Counted from the stretch's first letter, positions 1 through 6,464 are shown. The stretch is DNA of 7,338 nucleotides from Bacteroidota bacterium (GCA_030613125.1 JAUWMO010000169.1:1-7338); one strand, 5' to 3'. The notes: generated from the letters alone by a model not told the origin. Program-made: numbers and translations.

Positions 1-371
1 CAGGTTACTCAAATAAAGCAATTGAATATTTTACAAGAAAAGTGAATGTTGGAAAAATAGAAAATCCAAGTGTGTCTCTTTTATACACAGGATCTTGTGG
101 TGATACAATAAAAATATATTTAATGATCGATACCGGAGTAATAATTGACGCAAAATTTGAAGCCATTGGGTGTGCAGGAGCTTTTTCTGCTGGTTCGGCT
201 CTTTTAGAAATTATTAAAGGAAAAAGTATAATTGAAGCAGAAAAGACAAGTATTGAAGATATTATTGAACATCTTGAGAGTGTACCGAGTACTAAAATTG
301 ATTGTATCTACTTAGCAAGAAAGGCTTTTGAACAAACTCTTAAACTTTTTAAAGAGAAAAAATCACATTGA
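1..371 (+). CDS. IscU/NifU-type iron-sulfur cluster scaffold protein, 5' partial
   Basis: This protein is likely a cytoplasmic scaffold on which an Fe-S cluster is built and handed on. The frame is open from the window edge (first full codon at base 3), giving 122 residues. The first residues, YSNKAIEYFTRKVNVGKIEN, match the IscU/NifU N-terminus, so the true start lies a few codons upstream; the GTG at 42 encodes an internal valine. The three scaffold cysteines are visible: C32 in a CGD motif, C57 in GCAGAFSAGS followed by KGKS, and C101 in KIDC. In IscU a histidine usually precedes the third cysteine; here it is aspartate, and the NPRNVG motif is reduced to KVNVG. It may therefore be a specialised NifU-like protein rather than the housekeeping scaffold. 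No cysteine desulfurase is visible. The next gene starts 72 bases on. Family call is strong; specific role unknown. Confidence 0.88.
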   Translation, partial: GYSNKAIEYFTRKVNVGKIENPSVSLLYTGSCGDTIKIYLMIDTGVIIDAKFEAIGCAGAFSAGSALLEIIKGKSIIEAEKTSIEDIIEHLESVPSTKIDCIYLARKAFEQTLKLFKEKKSH

Positions 372-443
372 ATATTCCATTGCACAATTATAACTCAAAA
401 TCGATAAATAACAGGTAGATACGTTAATATTTTTAATCATCAT

Positions 444-1289
444 ATGAAGATTGCTATTGCAAGCGGTAAAGGTGGGACAGGTAAAACAACTCTGTCCACA
501 AATTTGGCAGTTTACCTTTCTCAAAAATACAAGGTTGTCCTGATTGACATGGATGTTGAAGAACCAAATTCAGGATTGTTTATTAAGGCAGAGCTTTTTA
601 AAGAGGAAAACAAATTCAAAATGATCCCTGAATGGATAAAGGATGAATGTACTCTATGCGGTATTTGTCAGGAAGTATGTAATTTTAATGCGATAATACA
701 ATTGGGTACTAAAATTATGGTCTTTCCGGAATTATGCCATGGATGTTATGCTTGTTCAGAATTATGTCCAACATCCGCCCTTCCAATGATCCCGAAAAAA
801 ATGGGTAAACTCAGGCATTATGAAAACAATAATCTAAGTTTTGTGGAAAGCAGGCTCGATATTGGCCAGGAACAAGCAACTCAGTTGATTAATCAAACTA
901 ATAAATATGTTGATGAATACTTTCCTGGTGAGATCATTAAAATATATGATGCACCTCCCGGAACATCCTGCCCGGTAATGGAAGTAACCAAGGATACCGA
1001 TTACGTGATTTTAGTAACTGAACCTACCCCTTTTGGATTACATGATCTGAAATTGGCAGTTGAAACTATGAAAGAACTAAAAAAAAATTACGGGGTTGTT
1101 ATTAATCGTTATGGTATCGGAAACGATGAAGTACAGAATTACTGCAAAGAAGAAAACATTCCTGTACTTGCCAAAATTCCTAATGACCGCCAAATAGCAG
1201 AATTATATTCAAGCGGCGAATTGATTTACCAAAAAGTTCCGGAAGTTGAACAGCAGTTGGAAAATATAGGGAATTATATTTTGAAATGA
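444..1289 (+). CDS. MinD/ParA-family ATPase with inserted 2x[4Fe-4S] ferredoxin domain (copy 1)
   Basis: This is a cytoplasmic P-loop ATPase of the MinD/Mrp superfamily with a ferredoxin domain inserted into the nucleotide-binding fold. The N-terminus opens directly into the deviant Walker A motif GKGGTGKTT (residues 8-16), which fixes the ATG start. DMD follows at 35-37. The ferredoxin insert spans about 67-112, with CxxCxxCxxxC at C69/C72/C75/C79 and again at C98/C101/C104/C108-Pro. The switch II region reads DAPPGTSCP (169-177), with an extra cysteine, C176, near the nucleotide site. The 281-residue length is normal for this class (COG1149-like). Its stop overlaps the start of a paralogue by four bases, so the two are probably co-translated and may form a heterodimer. 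Related proteins are found in the ORP loci of Desulfovibrio and in cofactor-assembly clusters of anaerobes. A role in ATP-driven cluster insertion or electron delivery is inferred. Confidence 0.93.
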   Translation: MKIAIASGKGGTGKTTLSTNLAVYLSQKYKVVLIDMDVEEPNSGLFIKAELFKEENKFKMIPEWIKDECTLCGICQEVCNFNAIIQLGTKIMVFPELCHGCYACSELCPTSALPMIPKKMGKLRHYENNNLSFVESRLDIGQEQATQLINQTNKYVDEYFPGEIIKIYDAPPGTSCPVMEVTKDTDYVILVTEPTPFGLHDLKLAVETMKELKKNYGVVINRYGIGNDEVQNYCKEENIPVLAKIPNDRQIAELYSSGELIYQKVPEVEQQLENIGNYILK

Positions 1290-2161
1290 AAGAAATTGTA
1301 GTAATCTCCGGGAAGGGAGGAACAGGAAAAACATCAATTACTGCATCTTTTGCTTACCTGGGTGGTAAAGATGTTATTGTGGCTGATTGTGATGTTGATG
1401 CTGCAGATATGCATCTTCTGTTGCAACCTGATTTCGCAGAATCGGAAGATTTCTATAGTGGAGAACTTGCAAATATTAGTCAGGATGAGTGTAATCAATG
1501 CGGGAAATGTGCCGATGTTTGCCGTTTTGAAGCTATAACAATAAAAGATGGCAGGTATATAATAGATCCGTTTGAATGTGAAGGCTGCGGATATTGCGCC
1601 CGTGTTTGTCCAACAAATGCAATTACAAATGAAGAATTGAATGTTGGAAAGTGGTATATCTCCAACATAAAGACCGGTACCACGATGATACATGCCAAAC
1701 TTGGAATTGGTGCAGACAACTCAGGTAAGCTGGTTGCAAAAGTTAAGAATAAAGCAAAACAGATTGGAAAAGAAAATAATAAAAGTTACATATTAATTGA
1801 TGGCTCCCCGGGGATTGGATGTCCTGTTATTTCATCACTCTCAGGTGCAGACTATGCTCTTTTAATTACTGAGCCATCCGTCTCGGGGTTGCATGATTTA
1901 AAGAGGGTACATAAGCTCGTTAAGAAGTTTAACATAAATGCAGGATGCATTATCAACAAAGCTGATATTAACCAGAAAGTAACGAGGGAAATTGAAGAGT
2001 TTCTATATAAAGAAGAAATATTACATATCGCTAACCTGCCGTATGATGAAACATTCACAATGGCCATGACAATGGGAGAAACTCTGGTTGAACATACAGA
2101 TAATGATCTGACAGAAATTATATCGGGGAGTTGGGAAAAAATTAAACAGATATTAACATAA
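1286..2161 (+). CDS. MinD/ParA-family ATPase with inserted 2x[4Fe-4S] ferredoxin domain (copy 2)
   Basis: This is a paralogue of the preceding ATPase with the same architecture in 291 residues. The deviant Walker A motif is GKGGTGKTS (9-17), and the ferredoxin insert has C69/C72/C75/C79 and C98/C101/C104/C108. Those eight cysteines have the same residue numbers as in copy 1. Switch II is DGSPGIGCP (172-180), again with a cysteine (C179) before proline. A stretch at about 115-160 between the insert and switch II is longer than in copy 1 and is basic (KLVAKVKNKAKQ). The start is the ATG inside the ATGA overlap at 1286-1289; no Shine-Dalgarno sequence is visible, so translation is probably coupled to copy 1. 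It is expected to be cytoplasmic and to bind two [4Fe-4S] clusters. Its client is unknown; the NifX-like protein encoded downstream is the best candidate partner. The family assignment is firm and the role is inferred. Confidence 0.93.
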   Translation: MKEIVVISGKGGTGKTSITASFAYLGGKDVIVADCDVDAADMHLLLQPDFAESEDFYSGELANISQDECNQCGKCADVCRFEAITIKDGRYIIDPFECEGCGYCARVCPTNAITNEELNVGKWYISNIKTGTTMIHAKLGIGADNSGKLVAKVKNKAKQIGKENNKSYILIDGSPGIGCPVISSLSGADYALLITEPSVSGLHDLKRVHKLVKKFNINAGCIINKADINQKVTREIEEFLYKEEILHIANLPYDETFTMAMTMGETLVEHTDNDLTEIISGSWEKIKQILT

Positions 2162-2167
2162 TCCATT

Positions 2168-3202
2168 ATGATGTCACCGCTATTCAGTTATTTATTGATA
2201 CCATTTTTAGTAGCAATGTTTTTAGCTGTTAATATGGGAGGAAGTGGAACTGCTCCAGCTTTTTCGGTAGCATTTGGTTCAAATATTATCCGGAAAAGCT
2301 TAATACCCGGCTTATTTGGCATTATGGTTTTCCTGGGGGCAATATTAGCAGGTAAAGGAACTGCCACAACAATTGGCAAGGACTTATTAGCACCTGAAAT
2401 GATGAGTTTTACGGTGGTTTCAATAATTCTTTTTTCGGTATCAATTGCTTTGCTTATTGCTAATTTAGTTGGAATTCCACAATCAACAAGCCAGGCAACT
2501 GTCATGGCAATTACAGCACCTGCTGTTTATTTCAATGCTCTAAGTTCTGAAAAATTATTTTTTGAGATAATACCTGTTTGGTTCATTCTACCTGTTATTT
2601 CTTTTATTATTTGCTTTTTGATAGGCAGATACATATATAAACCAATAAGGAAAAAAGGATATACTATGTCAAAAAAACTAAATGAACATTATGTACTTAA
2701 GGGATTGATACTAATTATGTCTTTATATGTAGCTTTTTCAATTGGAGCTAATAACGTTGCAAATGCCGCAGGCCCTATTGCTACAATGACAACTAATGAA
2801 TTGAAGATTGATATGGATAAAAATTTTATTTTAATTATGATATTGGCTACTTTGATAGTTGCACCATGTTTTGGAATTGGCAGTTCAATATTCGGACATA
2901 AGATTGTAAGAAAAACAGGTAAGGAAATAGTTTTATTTGGAAAGATTGAAGCTGTCATAATTGCATTTGTATCAGCAAGTTTATTACTTGCTGCTGCGTT
3001 GACCAAAGGAATTCCAACATCACTGGTTCAATTAAATGTTGGTGCAATTCTGGGAATCGGTGTTGCTAAACTGGGGTTTAAAAACATTTTTAAAAAAACA
3101 GAAGTAAATATATTTTTTGCTATGTGGATAATAGCACCAATCATTGCCTTTCTTTTATCCTTTTCATTGATATATTTTGCAGACAAATTAGACTATTTAT
3201 AA
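2168..3202 (+). CDS. PiT-superfamily inorganic anion permease, CysP (sulfate permease)-like
   Basis: This is an integral membrane permease of the PHO4/PiT superfamily, 344 residues with about ten hydrophobic segments. The family's internal duplication is visible. AVNMGGSGTAPAFSVAFGSN (20-39) in the first half pairs with SIGANNVANAAGPIAT (191-206) in the second, and GIPQSTSQ (102-109) pairs with GIPTSLVQ (281-288). The first half lacks the GANDxAN signature of classical phosphate Pit proteins. From memory, the NMG-S-G-AP form, the short length and the ending GIGVAKLGFKNIFKK most resemble Bacillus subtilis CysP, a sulfate permease. Sulfate, thiosulfate or another oxyanion such as molybdate is therefore as plausible as phosphate. 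It starts six bases after the preceding stop, at the first of two adjacent ATG codons, and is clearly in the same transcription unit. The superfamily call is strong; the substrate is unresolved. Confidence 0.85.
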   Translation: MMSPLFSYLLIPFLVAMFLAVNMGGSGTAPAFSVAFGSNIIRKSLIPGLFGIMVFLGAILAGKGTATTIGKDLLAPEMMSFTVVSIILFSVSIALLIANLVGIPQSTSQATVMAITAPAVYFNALSSEKLFFEIIPVWFILPVISFIICFLIGRYIYKPIRKKGYTMSKKLNEHYVLKGLILIMSLYVAFSIGANNVANAAGPIATMTTNELKIDMDKNFILIMILATLIVAPCFGIGSSIFGHKIVRKTGKEIVLFGKIEAVIIAFVSASLLLAAALTKGIPTSLVQLNVGAILGIGVAKLGFKNIFKKTEVNIFFAMWIIAPIIAFLLSFSLIYFADKLDYL

Positions 3203-3228
3203 CGAATAATAATTGAAAAACAAATAAT

Positions 3229-3573
3229 ATGAAAATTGCATTTACAACGAAAGGAACGGAATGGGATTCTATGATGGACCCCCGTTTTGGACGTACTGAA
3301 TATCTTCTTGTATATGATGAGGACAAAAATGAACTCATACATTTCGATAACAGGACGATAGAAAATGAGGCTCATGGTGCAGGCCCAAAAACTGCACAAA
3401 AATTATTTGAACTAAATGCCGGTGTTTTAATTACCGGGAACGGCCCGGGAGGCAATGCGGCTACCGTTCTTGAACAAGCCGGGATTAAGATCTATGTCGG
3501 GGCCGGACTAATGACAGTTAAAGAAGCTTTTGAAGCATTTAAGAATAACGAATTAAAAAAGTTTTTGTCATGA
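3229..3573 (+). CDS. NifX/NafY/ORP-type dinitrogenase iron-molybdenum cofactor-binding domain protein
   Basis: This is a small soluble single-domain protein of 114 residues (Nitro_FeMo-Co fold, as in NifX, the NifB C-terminus, and the orange protein ORP). The start MKIAFTTKG forms the first strand. DPRFGR (17-22) is the usual second motif. HGAGPKTAQKL (49-59), then GNGPGGNAATVLEQAGIKIY (70-89) and the GLMTVKEAFEAF tail match the family's HGxGPxxA, GxGP.A..L..aGI.vy and tV.eA..af elements. It contains no cysteine, which fits a family that can hold its metal cluster non-covalently. No nif structural genes are in view, so nitrogen fixation is not implied; a carrier for a Mo-, Cu- or Fe-sulfur cofactor is inferred from the adjacent ferredoxin-ATPases. 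The stop overlaps the next start by four bases. Confidence 0.9.
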   Translation: MKIAFTTKGTEWDSMMDPRFGRTEYLLVYDEDKNELIHFDNRTIENEAHGAGPKTAQKLFELNAGVLITGNGPGGNAATVLEQAGIKIYVGAGLMTVKEAFEAFKNNELKKFLS

Positions 3574-3863
3574 TAACACAAGAAGATGTTATTAACGCAA
3601 TCTCAAAAGTCAGACACCCTGCCATTGATTTTACATTATTGGAACTGGGAATAGTTAAGAATGTTAAATTAATGGATAATACAGTAGGACTGGAATTTGC
3701 CTTTCCTTTTCCAAATATACCCATTGCTGACCAGCTTATCAGTTCTATTGAGAAACCTATCCGGGATCTGGGATTACTCCCTGTTTATAAGGTTGCTATA
3801 ATGACTGAAGATGAAAAAGCAAGGTTCATGGAAATGGAAGCACAGGCATGGAAAGGCCTTTAA
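3570..3863 (+). CDS. Stand-alone DUF59/MIP18-type (FeS assembly P) domain protein lacking cysteine
   Basis: This is a 97-residue soluble protein with the MIP18/DUF59 pattern. A first helix (DVINAISKVRHPAI, 6-19) is followed by the LLELGIVKNVKL strand-turn (23-34), a strand (VGLEFAFPFP, 39-48), a helix (ADQLISSIEKPIRDL, 53-67) and a final strand (VYKVAIMT). DUF59 proteins act in Fe-S cluster maturation and form the N-terminal domain of bacterial Mrp/ApbC ATPases. The usual Cys-Pro that follows the third strand is replaced by NIPI, and the protein contains no cysteine at all, so direct thiolate cluster binding is unlikely. The C-terminal MTEDEKARFMEMEAQAWKGL is charged and helical. It is translationally coupled to the NifX-like gene by an ATGA overlap (3570-3573), which suggests the two act together. 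Domain call is good; biochemical role unknown. Confidence 0.78.
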   Translation: MITQEDVINAISKVRHPAIDFTLLELGIVKNVKLMDNTVGLEFAFPFPNIPIADQLISSIEKPIRDLGLLPVYKVAIMTEDEKARFMEMEAQAWKGL

Positions 3864-3904
3864 GACAAAAGAAATATTATAAAATTTAACAAAAACATTT
3901 AAAA

Positions 3905-4714
3905 ATGAAAAAATTAAAGTTGAACCTGGTGATTGATGCTGTTATGCTAATTATTATGATGGCAATAATAGGAATTGGATTACTTGTAAAATACGTTCTA
4001 CTAACAGGGCAGGAAAAATGGGATAAATTTGGAGAGAACCTTGACTTTTTCTTGTTGGGTCTTGACAGGCACGAGTGGGGTAAAATTCATTTTATACTTG
4101 GTCTGATATTGATTGGTCTATTGGTGCTCCATACTGTCCTGCACTGGAAGATGATTTTAAATATTTTTTGTAAGTTGATAAAAAATAAAAAAACCAGGGT
4201 GTTTACCGCCGTGGCGATCTTATTCCTTTCAATTATTCTGGTATCTTTCCCATTGTTTATAAACCCAACTGTAACAGGAACAAGCTTCAAGGGGAGGAAC
4301 ATGTATTCCGACATGGATAAAATTGAAACCATACGTAAAGATGAACATCTGAATACAGTGAAAGAACCCATTACCGGTGGAAATACTGAAAACAAACCAA
4401 TGCGTATCACCCCCCAGGCTGAAGATCACTCCCGTGGCCTCCATCGGGGTGAGGCCCATTCACCAGGTTATGGCCGGCAAAATACAACTGAAGATACACA
4501 TCATAATCTTCAATCTGAGATTGATGTAAGAGGCAATATGACTCTTCTTGATATAGCAGAAAAATATGAGGTGCCGGCTGATTATATAAAAAGAAAACTA
4601 GATATCCCGCTGTCAACATCAAATAATCATAGATTAGGCCAACTGCGAAAAGTGCATGGATTTACCATGAGTGAAGTCAGGGAAATAATTTATACCTATC
4701 AAAAAACAAAATAA
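3905..4714 (+). CDS. DUF4405-type three-span membrane protein with His-rich linker and C-terminal helical domain
   Basis: This 269-residue membrane protein has three predicted spans (about 7-33, 61-88 and 99-119). Basic residues at the N-terminus and at KLIKNKKTR (90-98) place both on the cytoplasmic side, so the C-terminal 150 residues should lie outside. Histidines H56, H62, H76 and H80 bracket span 2, in the H-x5-H ... H-x3-HW arrangement of DUF4405 proteins, and could ligate b-type haem; this is inferred. A low-complexity linker (about 160-202) contains H174, H180, H185, H199 and H200. It is followed by a compact helical domain (205-266: DVRGNMTLLDIAEKYEVPAD, then LGQLRKVHGFTMSEVREII) of a type I recall at the ends of other redox membrane proteins but cannot name. 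The start at 3905 has an A-rich leader and no Shine-Dalgarno. Placed before the cyd genes, it may be a redox or quinone-linked partner, but nothing proves this. Confidence 0.75.
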   Translation: MKKLKLNLVIDAVMLIIMMAIIGIGLLVKYVLLTGQEKWDKFGENLDFFLLGLDRHEWGKIHFILGLILIGLLVLHTVLHWKMILNIFCKLIKNKKTRVFTAVAILFLSIILVSFPLFINPTVTGTSFKGRNMYSDMDKIETIRKDEHLNTVKEPITGGNTENKPMRITPQAEDHSRGLHRGEAHSPGYGRQNTTEDTHHNLQSEIDVRGNMTLLDIAEKYEVPADYIKRKLDIPLSTSNNHRLGQLRKVHGFTMSEVREIIYTYQKTK

Positions 4715-4722
4715 TATCTAAA

Positions 4723-4926
4723 ATGAAAAGAATAATCAATTTCTATATTGAAGGATTTAAAAGCCTGCAAAGTCACGGGATAAAACTCTGGATTATTATT
4801 ATGATAAAACTATTTATCATTTTTTTCATTTTAAAGGTTTTTTTCTTCAGGGATTTCCTTGATACCAAATTCGATAACAATACTGATAAAAGTAATTATG
4901 TAATTGAACAACTAACTAAACAGTAA
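4723..4926 (+). CDS. Small single-span membrane protein (DUF4492 family) preceding cydA
   Basis: This 67-residue protein starts MKRIINFYIEGFKSL, has one strongly hydrophobic segment (about 20-42, ending KVFFFRDFL) and finishes with a polar tail. The pattern FYxEGF-K/R-S ... LWxIIxIKLFIxFFxLKxFFF matches the DUF4492 family as I recall it. In Bacteroidota and Campylobacterota that family typically sits immediately upstream of cydAB. The gene begins eight bases after the DUF4405-type gene and ends five bases before cydA, so all three are surely co-transcribed. Basic residues before the span suggest the N-terminus is cytoplasmic. By analogy with the small CydX and CydH subunits of proteobacterial bd oxidases it could be an accessory or assembly subunit; it shows no obvious similarity to CydX, so that role is a hypothesis. 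Confidence 0.82.
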   Translation: MKRIINFYIEGFKSLQSHGIKLWIIIMIKLFIIFFILKVFFFRDFLDTKFDNNTDKSNYVIEQLTKQ

Positions 4927-4931
4927 AATTT

Positions 4932-6464
4932 ATGGTAGATTTTGATGTAGCATTAGTTGATTGGTCCAGGGCACAATTTGCACTCACCGCGATCTACCAT
5001 TGGATCTTCGTTCCACTCACTCTTGGATTGTCTTTTATTGTTGCATTTATGCATACAATGTATTACAAAACAGGGGATGAAGAGTGGAAAAATATGACAA
5101 AATTCTGGATGAAACTTTTCGGAATTAATTTTGCAATTGGGGTAGCAACCGGAATTATCCTTGAATTTGAATTTGGCACAAACTGGTCAAACTATTCGTG
5201 GTTTGTAGGAGATATATTCGGTGCTCCGCTTGCTATTGAGGGAATCCTGGCATTCTTTCTGGAATCTACCTTTATAGCTGTAATGTTTTTTGGTTGGGAG
5301 CGAGTAAGTAAAAAATTCCATATGCTCTCCTCCTGGTTTGTTGCCTTTGGTTCAAATTTATCTGCATTTTGGATCTTAGTTGCAAATGCATGGATGCAAA
5401 ACCCGGTAGGCATGCAATTTAACCCCGATACAGTAAGGAATGAAATGGCTAACTTTTTTGATGTTGCCCTATCCCCAACTGCAGTATTCAAATTTCTTCA
5501 TACGGTTTCGCAGGCTTATATAATTGGTTCTTTGTTTGTAATTGCTGTTAGTGCATGGTTTATTTTAAGGAACAGACATATTCTATTTGCCAGGAAAAGC
5601 ATTTTGATAGCTTCGGTCTTTGGACTTCTATCTTCAATATTTGTGGCCTTTACCGGTGATAGCTCAGCATCTGATGTTGCACAAACACAACCTATGAAAC
5701 TTGCTGCAATGGAAGCACTTTATGATGGTGAAGTAAATGCAGACATGTATACGATAGGGGTTCTGAATAAGGCTGAAGATAATGACAATTTTACCGGAAT
5801 TAGAATACCCGGTATGTTATCAATTCTTGCATTCAGAGATGCAAATGCATTTGTTCCTGGAGTTAATGATCTTGTAAATGGAAATGAAGAACAAAATATT
5901 CTTTCGGCAGAAGCCAGGATAGAAAAAGGAAAAATAGCTATAAAAGCCCTTGCTGATTATAAGGAAGCGAAAAAACAGAACAAAAATAAGCTGGCTGCAG
6001 AAAAGTTACTGGAATTTGAAGCAAATTATGAACACTTTGGATATGGTTATTTTAATAACAAAAGAGAAATTGTGCCAAATGTTCCCTTAACATTTTATTC
6101 TTTCCATATTATGGTAGGTCTGGGATTGTTATTTATCTTACTTTTTGCGTGGTTGTTATATGCAAGCCTGAAACAAAAAATTATACAAAATAAATTTCTT
6201 TTACACATATCAGTCTGGTCAATCCTGTTTGGCTATATTGCTTCTGAGTTGGGATGGGTTGTGGCTGAAGCAGGCCGGCAACCATGGACAATACAGGATA
6301 TATTACCAGTTTCAGTTTCAACTTCACATTTAAATGTGGGTTCGGTCCAAACTACATTCTTCATATTTCTTGGACTATTCACTATTCTATTAATAGCTGA
6401 AATTAAAATAATGGTTACTCAAATTAAAATTGGACCTGATGAAAAAGGAGGTAGCCATGTTTAG
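4932..6464 (+). CDS. cydA: Cytochrome bd quinol oxidase subunit I (CydA), long Q-loop type
   Basis: CydA is the haem- and quinol-binding subunit of the cytochrome bd terminal oxidase, which oxidises quinol and reduces O2 to water at the inner membrane. The 510-residue length is typical. Landmark residues, with the E. coli equivalents as I recall them in brackets, are H23 in ALTAIYHW (H19), E103 (E99), E111 (E107), H190 in FLHT (H186), M394 in FHIMVG (M393), E446 (E445) and GRQPW at 448-452. The quinol-loop signature K256/E261 in MKLAAMEA is present (K252/E257). The periplasmic loop between GDSSA (242) and the FHIMVG helix is about 145 residues, so it belongs to the long Q-loop class as in E. 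coli. The start MVDFDVALVDWSR matches the family. It overlaps cydB by eight bases, and the last codons contain the cydB ribosome-binding site. All residues expected for activity are present. Confidence 0.98.
   Translation: MVDFDVALVDWSRAQFALTAIYHWIFVPLTLGLSFIVAFMHTMYYKTGDEEWKNMTKFWMKLFGINFAIGVATGIILEFEFGTNWSNYSWFVGDIFGAPLAIEGILAFFLESTFIAVMFFGWERVSKKFHMLSSWFVAFGSNLSAFWILVANAWMQNPVGMQFNPDTVRNEMANFFDVALSPTAVFKFLHTVSQAYIIGSLFVIAVSAWFILRNRHILFARKSILIASVFGLLSSIFVAFTGDSSASDVAQTQPMKLAAMEALYDGEVNADMYTIGVLNKAEDNDNFTGIRIPGMLSILAFRDANAFVPGVNDLVNGNEEQNILSAEARIEKGKIAIKALADYKEAKKQNKNKLAAEKLLEFEANYEHFGYGYFNNKREIVPNVPLTFYSFHIMVGLGLLFILLFAWLLYASLKQKIIQNKFLLHISVWSILFGYIASELGWVVAEAGRQPWTIQDILPVSVSTSHLNVGSVQTTFFIFLGLFTILLIAEIKIMVTQIKIGPDEKGGSHV
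6445..6452 (+). promoter_or_regulatory. Strong Shine-Dalgarno sequence for cydB, inside the cydA 3' end
   Basis: The sequence AAGGAGGT lies five bases (counted from its last G) before the cydB ATG at 6457 and is also read as Lys-Gly-Gly codons of cydA. It is the only near-perfect anti-16S match before a start codon in the window; the other genes have A-rich leaders or overlaps with no such motif. It decides the cydB start. Confidence 0.8.

Noticed and set aside
42..44. GTG as the start codon of the first gene
   Set aside because: The frame stays open to the window edge and the upstream codons encode conserved IscU/NifU residues, so this is an internal valine.
380..408. Possible sigma70-like promoter TTGCAC - 17 bases - GATAAA in the 72-base gap
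   Set aside because: Both boxes match the consensus poorly, and Bacteroidota use a different promoter consensus that I could not find here. The gap could still hold a promoter, but I cannot support one.
372..443. Terminator or sigma54 site in the gap after the scaffold gene
   Set aside because: No stable hairpin with a T-run and no TGGCAC-N5-TTGC-like element is visible.
1079..1087. Run of nine A as a frameshift site
   Set aside because: The frame is intact on both sides and the protein matches its family throughout, so there is no sign of slippage or error.
1350..1538. Short + strand frame inside the second ATPase gene
   Set aside because: It lies out of frame within a clear ATPase coding region and encodes nothing recognisable.
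1334..1719. Open frames on the - strand inside the second ATPase gene
   Set aside because: They are antisense to a well-conserved gene, have no family motifs, and arise from its codon pattern. The same applies to the - strand frames inside the permease, the DUF4405-type gene and cydA.
3229..3573. Evidence for nitrogen fixation from the NifX-like domain
   Set aside because: No nifH, nifD, nifK, nifE or nifN homologue is present, and this domain is widespread in organisms that do not fix nitrogen.
6413..6424. 12-base match GGTTACTCAAAT with bases 3-14
   Set aside because: A single 12-base repeat is expected by chance in an AT-rich window of this size, and both copies lie in unrelated coding sequence.
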